A stretch of DNA of 14,756 nt from Cytophagales bacterium (GTDB taxonomy: Bacteria; Bacteroidota; Bacteroidia; Cytophagales; Cyclobacteriaceae). The DNA lies in contig JAGUUF010000263.1 of the NCBI GenBank assembly GCA_020063545.1, positions 1 through 14,756 on the forward strand, given 5' to 3'. A program made the translations under genes and the position numbers. Shown one piece after another: positions 1-5,977 of the stretch (within the stretch, counting starts at the first letter, position 1; each line of letters starts with the position of its first letter). The notes under the pieces are model-generated. The model was given only the letters and a program-made list of their open reading frames with translations. It made no database searches and was not told the DNA's origin.

Positions 1-5
1 AACAA

Positions 6-584
6 CTAACGATTTATCTTATCATACCGCCAGCAATCCACCAGGTGGTCATTCACCAGTCCGCAGGCCTGCATGTGGGCATACATTACCGTGCTGCCTA
101 CAAACTTAAACCCGCGTTTGATGAGGTCCTTACTCAGCGCATCCGATTCGTTAGTCGTGGCCGGAACCTGCTTTAACGTTTTCCACTTGTTTACGATAGG
201 CTTGTTGTTAACAAACTGCCAGATGTAGGCATCAAAACTTCCGAACTCTTTCTGAATCTCCAGAAATCGTTTGGCATTGTTTACCGCGGAAAATACTTTG
301 AGCCGGTTTCTGACAATGCCCGTGTCGAGCAGGATTTTTTCCAGTTTCTTTTCGGTAAAGCGGGCTACTTTCTCAGGGTCAAAATCCGCAAAGGCCTTTC
401 GGTACCCTTCGCGCTTTTTCAAAATGGTTGACCAGCTCAGGCCGGCCTGGGCTCCTTCCAGGATCAGAAATTCAAAGTGTTTGCGGTCGTCATGTACGGG
501 CACACCCCATTCGGTATCGTGGTATTCGATGTATTGTTCGAATTTCAGGCACCAGGCGCACCGGATTTTTTCTTTTGCAGGCAT
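6..584 (-). CDS. tag: DNA-3-methyladenine glycosylase I
   Basis: This 192-residue protein should excise 3-methyladenine from alkylated DNA as the first step of base excision repair in the cytoplasm. The Tag family signature is clear. The N-terminal Cys (C9, in RCAWC) and H22 (YHDTEWGVP), together with H180 and C184 near the C-terminus (NDHLVDCWRY), match the four zinc ligands of E. coli Tag. E43 in the LEGAQAGLSW segment matches the base-recognition Glu. Length equals the family norm, so the gene is complete, ending at a TAG six bases from the window edge. It is transcribed divergently from the Rid gene across a 98-bp gap. A weak -7-like box, TAAACTTA, lies at 610-617 on its strand. The assignment is firm; only the promoter is uncertain. 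Confidence 0.95.
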   Translation of the reverse strand: MPAKEKIRCAWCLKFEQYIEYHDTEWGVPVHDDRKHFEFLILEGAQAGLSWSTILKKREGYRKAFADFDPEKVARFTEKKLEKILLDTGIVRNRLKVFSAVNNAKRFLEIQKEFGSFDAYIWQFVNNKPIVNKWKTLKQVPATTNESDALSKDLIKRGFKFVGSTVMYAHMQACGLVNDHLVDCWRYDKINR

Positions 585-609
585 AGTTGTTGATGTTAAC
601 GGAACAAGC

Positions 610-617
610 TAAGTTTA
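610..617 (-). promoter_or_regulatory. weak -7-like box for tag
   Basis: On the minus strand this reads TAAACTTA, an imperfect match to the Bacteroidota -7 consensus TAnnTTTG, 25 bases before the tag start. I found no convincing TTTG element at the expected distance upstream. It is the best candidate in the divergent gap but weak. Confidence 0.25.
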
Positions 618-682
618 TCAGGCTGGCAGCGTTTTTTTGCCGGCAGCAACTTAATGAATCTGTAAAACTTAACCGTACCGCC

Positions 683-1195
683 ATGACCCGAATAATGCTC
701 CTCTTCCTGTTGATTTCTCCGATGCTCCTGCCGGCACAGGACCCTGAAGCCAAACTCAAGGAAATGAAAATAGACTTGTTTACACCACCCGCACCCATGG
801 CCAACTATGTGCGTGCCGTGCGTACGGGAAATCTCATTTACCTGGCAGGGCATGGCCCCACCAAAGCCGATGGCACCAACATCCAGGGCAAAATAGGAAA
901 GGATCTTTCCATGGAAGAGGGTTACATGGCCGCCCGGCAGGTGGGCATTGCCATGCTCTCAACCCTGAAAGCCGAAATCGGTGACCTGAAAAAAGTAAAG
1001 CGCATCGTTAAAGTGCTGGGCATGGTAAACTGCACCGATACGTTTACCGATCAGCCCAAAGTGATCAACGGCTTTTCCGATCTGATGGTGGCCGTGTTCG
1101 GCCCCAGGGGTATGCACGCCCGTTCGGCCGTTGGCATGAATTCGCTGCCCTCCAACATTGCCGTTGAAGTGGAGATGATTGTGGAAGTGGAGTAA
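683..1195 (+). CDS. exported Rid-family (YjgF/UK114-like) protein
   Basis: This 170-residue protein belongs to the Rid/YjgF/UK114 superfamily, whose best-known member deaminates reactive enamines and imines released by PLP enzymes. The body (about residues 40-170) carries the conserved C-terminal block: HARSAVGMNSLPSN with R147 in the position of the substrate-binding Arg, then VEVE. The pattern of a Gly-Asp-Leu helix followed by a long VINGFSDLMVAVFG stretch fits the subgroup sometimes called YjgF_YER057c_UK114_like_1. The start at 683 is chosen because it gives a good Sec signal peptide (MTR, then a hydrophobic stretch, then LPAQ). An in-frame start at 587 would bury that signal. Only 8 bases separate it from the downstream PLP enzyme, implying co-transcription. 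Family membership is firm; export is a prediction, and the substrate is unknown. Confidence 0.88.
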   Translation: MTRIMLLFLLISPMLLPAQDPEAKLKEMKIDLFTPPAPMANYVRAVRTGNLIYLAGHGPTKADGTNIQGKIGKDLSMEEGYMAARQVGIAMLSTLKAEIGDLKKVKRIVKVLGMVNCTDTFTDQPKVINGFSDLMVAVFGPRGMHARSAVGMNSLPSNIAVEVEMIVEVE

Positions 1196-1203
1196 GGACA
1201 GCC

Positions 1204-2466
1204 ATGAGCACCCGCAGAACCGTACTCAAATCGCTGGCGCTTTCATCGCTGGCCCTGCCGGCAATGAACGTATTTGGCGAACCGGCCCCGGAACTTCCAA
1301 ACCCAAACGATCCCGACTACTGGAAAAAAATCCGCGACAGCTTTATGCTGTCGAAAGACAAGGTGTTCTTCAATACCGGAACCGTTGGCGCCATGCCCAA
1401 GGTGGTGGTGCAAAAGGTGGCAGAACATTTTCAAAAACTGGCTGCCGATGTGGCCGACTGGGATTACAAGACGGACATCGGGTGGATTAGCGGCTACTAC
1501 CCCATGCCTGACATTCGGAAAAAAATAGCCCAACTGATAAATGCCGATGCGCCCAGCATTGCTTTGACCGACAACGTAACCAGCGCCATGAGCTACATTG
1601 CCCTGGGGCTTGAGCTCAACCGGGGCGATGAAGTGCTCACCAGCAACCAGGAGCATGGAGGCGGACGAAGCTCGTGGATGGTGCGTGAAAAACGCGAAGG
1701 CATTAAATACCGCGAAACGGTGTTGCCCAAACCCATCCGCAGCAACGATGAAGTGCTGTCCATCATCCGCAACGCGCTGGCCCCCGAAACAAAAGTGCTG
1801 ATGCTGTCGCACATGCTTACCGGCAGCGGGGCAATCCTGCCGGTGAAGGAAATTTGCGCAGAGGCAAAAGCCAGGGGAATCATTACCGTGCTGGATGGCG
1901 CGCAAACCATCGGACAAATTAACGTGGATGTGGCTGCTATCGGCTGCGATGCGTACGTAGGCTGCTTCCATAAATGGATGGGCGCCCCGCCCGGCACCGG
2001 CTTTATGTGGGTGCGGCCGGAACTGATCAAAACGTTATGGACTACCGTAAGCAGCTACCAGTGGAACAACCGCGAGGACGAAGGCTTCCGGTTTACGCAA
2101 CGGGGCACCGGAAATTATTCGGTAATGATTGGCATGGATGCCGCGCTGGACTTTCACAACGAAGTCGGCCCGCAGCGCGTGTACGACCGCATTAAATTCC
2201 TGGGCAGCTACCTGCGCGATGGATTGCGGAAAATGCCGAAGGTAAAAATCTTTTCCCCGGCTGATGAAGCGATGTGCGCGGGCATTACCGTGTACAATGT
2301 GGCCGGTCTTACGGGCGCCCGGCTGCAGGATGAATTCTGGAACCGCGGCCGCATGCGCCCCCGTTCACAAGGCGATGAGTTTGGCGTTCGCCACTGCACG
2401 CACATATACAACAGCGAGCAGGAACTGGACAAAGCGCTGGGTATTGTTAACGCGCTTGCGGGGTAG
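1204..2466 (+). CDS. Tat-exported class V aminotransferase-fold PLP enzyme
   Basis: This 420-residue fold-type I PLP enzyme belongs to the class V family (cysteine desulfurase / isopenicillin N epimerase-like). The N-terminus, STRRTVLKSLALSSLALPA, has a twin-arginine motif and hydrophobic stretch, so the protein is probably folded with its cofactor in the cytoplasm and then exported by Tat. Visible catalytic features are the SNQEHGG segment (147-153), D231 and Q234 in LDGAQTIGQ (pyridine-ring contacts), and H256-K257 in CFHKWMGAPPGTGF, where K257 is the predicted Schiff-base lysine. AAGGA at 1194-1198 gives a Shine-Dalgarno-like match 5 bases before the ATG, overlapping the Rid stop codon. 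The closest naming I can support is CefD-like class V enzyme. The reaction (epimerase, lyase, desulfurase or transaminase) cannot be told from sequence. Confidence 0.9.
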   Translation: MSTRRTVLKSLALSSLALPAMNVFGEPAPELPNPNDPDYWKKIRDSFMLSKDKVFFNTGTVGAMPKVVVQKVAEHFQKLAADVADWDYKTDIGWISGYYPMPDIRKKIAQLINADAPSIALTDNVTSAMSYIALGLELNRGDEVLTSNQEHGGGRSSWMVREKREGIKYRETVLPKPIRSNDEVLSIIRNALAPETKVLMLSHMLTGSGAILPVKEICAEAKARGIITVLDGAQTIGQINVDVAAIGCDAYVGCFHKWMGAPPGTGFMWVRPELIKTLWTTVSSYQWNNREDEGFRFTQRGTGNYSVMIGMDAALDFHNEVGPQRVYDRIKFLGSYLRDGLRKMPKVKIFSPADEAMCAGITVYNVAGLTGARLQDEFWNRGRMRPRSQGDEFGVRHCTHIYNSEQELDKALGIVNALAG

Positions 2467-2539
2467 TTAAGGAAGTGAAGTCTTCGTTTTGGAAACAGAA
2501 AAAGCAATTGGAACTTATCCCGGTAAGGGCGTAATACAT

Positions 2540-2746
2540 TTACGCTTTTACTTTTTTGTATTTTACTTTTTTCTCCGCAGCTATTTTCACAGGTGGTTCT
2601 TGAACGAATATTCCTTTGATTTCTTGCCTTTCTTTTCCGCAGGATAAGTCCATTCCCTCAGCGTAAGGAATGATAAGCCAACCGGCAGCCTTTAGCTGCT
2701 GGTCAATTCTTTTCTTTCTTGTTATTTTCTCTGATTCGTATGTCAT
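2540..2746 (-). CDS. small protein resembling the N-terminus of a type I restriction R subunit
   Basis: This frame of 68 residues begins with TRKKRIDQQLKAAGW followed by IIPY and MDLS. That resembles the opening of the HsdR N-terminal domain, where TRxxRIDxxLxxAGW is a common start. After about residue 35 the likeness stops and the protein ends in a Lys-rich tail (KKVKYKKVKA). A complete HsdR has roughly 800-1000 residues with nuclease and helicase domains, and none of that is present before the neighbouring gene's end at 2466. It is therefore either a decayed fragment or a short protein that happens to share the motif. A -7-like box (TAAATTTC) lies 11 bases upstream of the ATG, and the surroundings are AT-rich. 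Whether it is expressed is unknown. Confidence 0.45.
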   Translation of the reverse strand: MTYESEKITRKKRIDQQLKAAGWLIIPYAEGMDLSCGKERQEIKGIFVQEPPVKIAAEKKVKYKKVKA

Positions 2747-2757
2747 CTTTCTATCCA

Positions 2758-2765
2758 GAAATTTA
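2758..2765 (-). promoter_or_regulatory. -7-like box before the HsdR-like fragment
   Basis: On the minus strand this reads TAAATTTC, one mismatch from TAnnTTTG, 11 bases before the ATG at 2746. No clear -33 element is visible. In AT-rich DNA a chance match is likely enough to keep confidence low. Confidence 0.28.
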
Positions 2766-2879
2766 CGTTTTTAATCCGTTCGTTGGCGAAAAAAGGCCCT
2801 ACTGCTTTTCCAGGAGGTCGGCTGGGGTAAAAGCCAATCTGCCGGACGGGCAAGTGTTCCATTTGTGCAGTAGCAATAG

Positions 2880-3005
2880 AATTGCTTGATTATATAATTT
2901 GTCTTTTAGCGGTGCTCGTGAATCGCTTCGCTTATTTGAATTATAAAAATGTGCGAGGGGGAAATGCTTTTAGTATTCACGAACACCTTGAAAAAACAAG
3001 CAATT
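2880..3005. repeat. long imperfect inverted repeat
   Basis: Arms at 2899-2923 and 2975-2999 are 25 bases each and match at 20 of 25 positions when one is reverse-complemented. The best core is GGTGCTCGTGAAT (2911-2923) against ATTCACGAACACC (2975-2987), one mismatch. A further 9-base perfect inverted pair lies outside, AATTGCTTG (2880-2888) against CAAGCAATT (2997-3005), with 10 unpaired bases on the left side. The central loop is 51 bases. It could be a folded RNA, a small non-autonomous mobile element or a remnant. I recognise no named family. Confidence 0.6.
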
Positions 3006-3046
3006 TGTGAGTAGAATAAAAAATACAGAAGCGTTTGCAATAAGTG

Positions 3047-3067
3047 CCTGTCTGTTCGGCAGACAGG
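3047..3067. repeat. GC-rich perfect hairpin downstream of the trans-sulfuration gene
   Basis: CCTGTCTG (3047-3054) and CAGACAGG (3060-3067) form a perfect 8-bp stem around the 5-base loop TTCGG. It begins 13 bases past the stop codon of the minus-strand gene at 3080-4219, the position of a transcription terminator. On that strand the stem is not followed by a run of T, so it is not a classic intrinsic terminator. It may instead be a copy of a dispersed palindromic repeat. Confidence 0.55.
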
Positions 3068-3079
3068 TCGGCTTAAATC

Positions 3080-4219
3080 CTAACCGGCTTTTACAGCCGC
3101 ACCGATATCGTTAATCAGATCCTGTACGTCTTCTATCCCAACCGAAAGCCGCAGCAGCTTGTCAGAAATACCTACCTTCTTTCGCTCGGCCGGAGTTAAT
3201 TTGGCATGCGAAGTTTTGTGCGGCTGGTTAATGGTGGATTCAACCCCGCCTAAACTCACCGCGGGCTTTATCAGCTCAAGCCGCGAAATGAACCGGTCGG
3301 CATCGCCCGTAACTTCAAAGGAGAGCATGCCGCCAAAGCCGCCCGGCATTTGCTTTCTGGCAATGGCATGGCCGGGGTGATTTTTTAAGCCAGGGTAAAA
3401 AACGTTTCCGATCTTTTTGTTTGCCGCCAGCCACTGCGCCAGGTACAGGGCATTTTCGTTTTGCTGGCGCACGCGCAGCACAATGGTTTTTACACTGCGC
3501 TCCACCAGCCAGCAGGTGTTGGCATCGGCATTGCCGCCAAAGTGCAGCGCACTTTGCTTGATGGGTTCAATAAACTTTTTGGAGGCCGCCACCACCCCGC
3601 ACATTAGGTCGCTGTGGCCGCCAATGTACTTGGTGCCGCTGTGCAGCACAATATCAATGCCGAGGTCGGCCGGGTTTTGATTTACCGGTGAAGCAAAGGT
3701 GTTGTCGATGAGCGTAACCAGTTTATTTTTTTTTGCGATGCGCACCACACCGGCCAGGTCGGTTATTTTCAGCAACGGGTTGGAGGGCGTCTCCACGTAG
3801 ATGGCGCGCGTATTTTTGCGAATGGCCTTTTCGATATTTTTCAGATCGCTCGCATCCACCATGGAATAGTCAACACCATAGCGGTTCAGCTCATTCACAA
3901 CGGCATGGTGCGTTCCGCCATACAGGTCGTTTTGAAAAACCAGGTGGTCACCGGCTTTAACCTGCGCCATGATGGCGGTGAAAATGGCGGCCATGCCCGA
4001 ACTGAACACCAGTGTGTCTTCGGTGTTTTCCAATGCGGCAATTTTTTCAGCGGCAGCGCGGTGGTTGGGTGTGTTAAAATAGCGCGGGTAGCGCACGCCC
4101 CCGTGGTAGTCGTACGCTGCGGCCGGGAACAGCGGGGTAACCAGGCCGCCAAACTGGGTATCGCCAGGCGAACCGGCATGTACGCTGAGGGTGCTCTTGG
4201 AGTGGGACGGTTTCTTCAT
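3080..4219 (-). CDS. trans-sulfuration PLP enzyme (cystathionine gamma-synthase/lyase family)
   Basis: This 379-residue cytoplasmic enzyme belongs to the Cys/Met metabolism PLP family (cystathionine gamma-synthase, cystathionine lyases, methionine gamma-lyase). K197 in HSGTKYIGGHSD is the predicted PLP lysine. FSSGMAAI (72-79) binds phosphate, E143 lies in VETPSNP, and D172 in LIDNTFASP contacts the cofactor ring. The usual N-terminal YSRxxNPT block appears as YPRYFNTPN (44-52): Tyr, Arg and Asn are kept, while Ser is Pro and the NPT order is changed. The C-terminal SLGGVESTINQPHKTSH segment is typical. Sequence alone does not tell synthase from lyase, so I give no symbol. It stands alone, with its promoter-like box touching the start codon and a hairpin after the stop. 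Confidence 0.92.
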   Translation of the reverse strand: MKKPSHSKSTLSVHAGSPGDTQFGGLVTPLFPAAAYDYHGGVRYPRYFNTPNHRAAAEKIAALENTEDTLVFSSGMAAIFTAIMAQVKAGDHLVFQNDLYGGTHHAVVNELNRYGVDYSMVDASDLKNIEKAIRKNTRAIYVETPSNPLLKITDLAGVVRIAKKNKLVTLIDNTFASPVNQNPADLGIDIVLHSGTKYIGGHSDLMCGVVAASKKFIEPIKQSALHFGGNADANTCWLVERSVKTIVLRVRQQNENALYLAQWLAANKKIGNVFYPGLKNHPGHAIARKQMPGGFGGMLSFEVTGDADRFISRLELIKPAVSLGGVESTINQPHKTSHAKLTPAERKKVGISDKLLRLSVGIEDVQDLINDIGAAVKAG

Positions 4220-4223
4220 GAAT

Positions 4224-4231
4224 TAAAGATA
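4224..4231 (-). promoter_or_regulatory. -7-like box 4 bases from the trans-sulfuration gene start
   Basis: On the minus strand this reads TATCTTTA, one mismatch from TAnnTTTG, ending 4 bases before the ATG at 4219. If used, transcription would start at or within a few bases of the start codon, giving a leaderless mRNA. No good -33 TTTG was found at the usual spacing. Confidence 0.42.
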
Positions 4232-4375
4232 CATGAACCGGAAATTAATGAACCATTACCCCACCGGGCAAATGGCTGCCGGAAGGGGCTTTTTTTCCGG
4301 CCTGAATGTCGGTTAACCGACCGTTACCTTTTCATTATCAATAGGTTACAGCAAACTTTTTTGGCGCATAAACGT

Positions 4376-4383
4376 TATCTTTA
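4376..4383 (+). promoter_or_regulatory. -7-like box before the 67-residue protein gene
   Basis: TATCTTTA lies 20 bases before the ATG at 4404, one mismatch from TAnnTTTG. The nearest TTTG (4360-4363) leaves only a 12-base spacer, too short for the usual arrangement, so only the -7 part is supported. A 10-15-base leader is predicted, with no Shine-Dalgarno in the ACCACTACAACC stretch. Confidence 0.38.
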
Positions 4384-4403
4384 CAGTATCAACCACTACA
4401 ACC

Positions 4404-4607
4404 ATGACCACAGCCACGCAAAAGCTGCAGATCCTGGAATCACTCAATGCGTTGGACCAATCGCAAACCGAGAAGGTGCTGGCTTACATTAAAAATATGC
4501 TGGTAACTTCCCGCGATGAGTCGCAATACAGGCGTTTCAAGCGCGCTGCGATGAAAGAAATCCGCCAGGCATTGAAAACGGATCGCAGTTTAAAATCGGG
4601 TAAGTAA
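4404..4607 (+). CDS. small predicted helical protein of unknown function
   Basis: This 67-residue protein has no family I can name with certainty. Residues 1-33 (QKLQILESLNALDQSQTEKVLAYIKNML) look like two amphipathic helices with regular leucines. The second half is basic and charged (RRFKRAAMKEIRQALK). The general form, a short helical N-terminus ending in a basic tail, is shared with many small Bacteroidota proteins found beside toxin genes, but no toxin-like frame follows here. A -7-like box stands 20 bases upstream, it has its own ATG, and no other coding frame covers it, all of which favour a real gene. It is convergent with rluD across a repeat-rich spacer. An orphan antitoxin-like protein is possible but unproven. 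Confidence 0.6.
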   Translation: MTTATQKLQILESLNALDQSQTEKVLAYIKNMLVTSRDESQYRRFKRAAMKEIRQALKTDRSLKSGK

Positions 4608-4751
4608 CCCAAACCGGTGCCGTCCGGCTGGCACCTGTCCGGTGCCGGGTATTCTATTCTTCACGCTTTTTCAAACCCATTACCGTTCAGCATCTTCCTG
4701 CTATGCTGTGTCACGCTTTTTGGTGTGAAGAATAATTGCTGATAACAAAAC
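4608..4751. repeat. convergent spacer with nested inverted and direct repeats
   Basis: Several repeats lie between two converging genes. GGTGCC (4616-4621) pairs with GGCACC (4630-4635), and a second GGTGCC follows at 4641-4646. ATTCTTCAC (4656-4664) pairs with GTGAAGAAT (4725-4733). CAGCAT (4688-4693) pairs with ATGCTG (4703-4708). TCACGCTTTTT occurs twice, at 4661 and 4711, exactly 50 bases apart. The stems could end transcription from both sides, but none is followed by a clean T run in the right direction, so I call this a repeat region rather than a terminator. Confidence 0.5.
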
Positions 4752-5786
4752 CTAATTGTGCTGCACGTACTTTTCCCACTTTTCCAGCACCGCCTGGAAA
4801 TCATCGGGTAATTCAGAATCGAATTGCAATTTCTTGCCGGTAACGGGATGGATAAAGCCCAGCGTTTTGGCATGCAGCGCCTGGCGCGGCATCAGCTTAA
4901 AACAGTTTTGAACAAATTGTTTGTACTTGGTAAACACCGTTCCCTTTACCACCTGGTCACCGCCATAGGTGGCATCGTTGAAGAGCGGGTGGCCGATGTA
5001 CTTCATGTGCGCCCGGATCTGGTGGGTGCGGCCGGTTTCCAGCCGGCATTCCACCAACGACACATAGCGCAGTGGCTTAAGGGTTCGGTAATGCGTTACG
5101 GCATGCTTGCCCATATCGCCCTCGGGGAAGGCGGCAATCACGCGCCTGTCTTTCAGGCTGCGGCCAACATGTACGGAAATGGTTCCCTCGGAAGGACTGG
5201 GCTCGCCCCACACCAATGCCCAGTAGGTGCGTTCAATGGTGTGATCGAAAAACTGTTTGGCAAGGCCTGTCATAACGGCTTCAGTTTTGGCGATGACCAG
5301 CAAGCCCGATGTGTCTTTATCAATACGGTGAACCAGTCCCGGCTTTCCTTCGTTGCCCGGAAGTTGCGGAAGGTTTTGGAAGTGATAGGCAAGGGCATTT
5401 ACCAGGGTACCGCTCCAGTTCTGGTAAGCCGGGTGCACCACCATACCGGCCGGTTTGTTTAGTACCAGCAGGTGGTCATCTTCGAAAACGATGTTGAGCG
5501 GAATGTTTTCCGGAACAATGTCGGTATCGCGCGGGGGTTCGGGCAGGGAGATAACAATAACATCGCTGGGGTGAACTTTGTAATTTGATTTTACAGGCTT
5601 GCCGTTAACGGTAACAAAACCGTCATCAATTCCTTTCTGGATTTTGGTGCGCGTAACGTTGGGCAGCCGGTCGTTCAGAAATTTATCAATGCGCAGCAGG
5701 CTTTGCCCCGGATCGGCAACGATGCGGTGGTGTTCGAACAGGAGTTCCTCCTCGCTGTCATCAGGCTGCAGGTCATCGTTCACCAT
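4752..5786 (-). CDS. rluD: RluA-family 23S rRNA pseudouridine synthase (RluD-like)
   Basis: This 344-residue protein should convert uridines to pseudouridines in large-subunit rRNA. An S4 RNA-binding domain spans about residues 28-85 (LRIDKFLNDRLPNVTRTKIQ and VNGKPVKSNYKV). The catalytic domain follows, with HRIDKDTSG at 153-161, where D156 is the expected catalytic Asp. The downstream blocks GRTHQIRAH and GHPLFNDATYGG are also typical. The length and S4 domain fit RluD better than RluA or RluC, but the modified uridines cannot be read from sequence. The acidic N-terminus (residues 1-20) is poorly conserved. The start is supported by promoter-like boxes close upstream. It is a single gene between convergent and divergent neighbours. 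Confidence 0.9.
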   Translation of the reverse strand: MVNDDLQPDDSEEELLFEHHRIVADPGQSLLRIDKFLNDRLPNVTRTKIQKGIDDGFVTVNGKPVKSNYKVHPSDVIVISLPEPPRDTDIVPENIPLNIVFEDDHLLVLNKPAGMVVHPAYQNWSGTLVNALAYHFQNLPQLPGNEGKPGLVHRIDKDTSGLLVIAKTEAVMTGLAKQFFDHTIERTYWALVWGEPSPSEGTISVHVGRSLKDRRVIAAFPEGDMGKHAVTHYRTLKPLRYVSLVECRLETGRTHQIRAHMKYIGHPLFNDATYGGDQVVKGTVFTKYKQFVQNCFKLMPRQALHAKTLGFIHPVTGKKLQFDSELPDDFQAVLEKWEKYVQHN

Positions 5787-5790
5787 GGCG

Positions 5791-5805
5791 CAAATTACAA
5801 AATTG
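5791..5805 (-). promoter_or_regulatory. -7-like boxes close to the rluD start
   Basis: The minus strand carries CAATTTTG (5798-5805), one mismatch from TAnnTTTG, and directly after it TAATTTG (5791-5797), one base short of the consensus. They end 11 and 4 bases before the ATG. Either would give an almost leaderless transcript. No -33 element is evident. Confidence 0.3.
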
Positions 5806-5846
5806 TTGCCCGCAGGCAGGAAGAGCAGGAATGTAACATGATGGCC

Positions 5847-5911
5847 GCAACGGTTTTATCACCTGACATATTTCACGTGTAAGCAACGGTGGTATTGAAA
5901 TAGCCCGTTGC
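5847..5911. repeat. GCAACGG direct and inverted repeats in the rluD/lipoprotein gap
   Basis: GCAACGG occurs at 5847-5853 and again at 5883-5889. The inverse, CCGTTGC, lies at 5905-5911 and could pair with the second copy around a 15-base loop. The group sits between two divergent genes, about 20-85 bases upstream of the lipoprotein promoter-like elements, so an operator is possible. Seven-base repeats can also occur by chance. Confidence 0.3.
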
Positions 5912-5931
5912 CCTTCCGTGCGTAAACCCGC

Positions 5932-5961
5932 TTGATTTGGATACCAACCTCCTTATATTCG
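5932..5961 (+). promoter_or_regulatory. promoter-like TTG-N19-TATATTCG
   Basis: TTG at 5932-5934 and TATATTCG at 5954-5961 are separated by 19 bases, matching the Bacteroidota -33/-7 layout with one mismatch in the -7 box. The ATG at 5978 follows after 16 bases, leaving a leader of about 10 bases with no Shine-Dalgarno. Confidence 0.48.
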
Positions 5962-5977
5962 CGCCACGTTTTACCAA

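Larger units (their letters stand above)
2747..3079. other. 333-base intergenic stretch without a recognisable gene
   Basis: I see no supported coding region here on either strand. The stretch is more AT-rich than its neighbours and holds an imperfect long palindrome (2880-3005) and a GC-rich hairpin (3047-3067), annotated separately. The upstream part (2766-2879) shows nothing I can name. Confidence 0.6.

Noticed and set aside
587..682. Upstream in-frame start for the Rid gene
   Set aside because: It would put 32 unrelated residues before a good Sec signal peptide. The start at 683 gives the signal at the N-terminus, where it must be.
2467..3079. Hope for a compact defence system next to the HsdR-like fragment
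   Set aside because: No nuclease, helicase, methylase, reverse transcriptase or other effector frame is present in the gap; only a 68-residue fragment and repeats are seen.
5811..5822. CCGCAGGCAGG resembling half of a GC-rich Bacteroidota palindrome
   Set aside because: No matching second arm is present nearby, so a hairpin or repeat copy cannot be supported.
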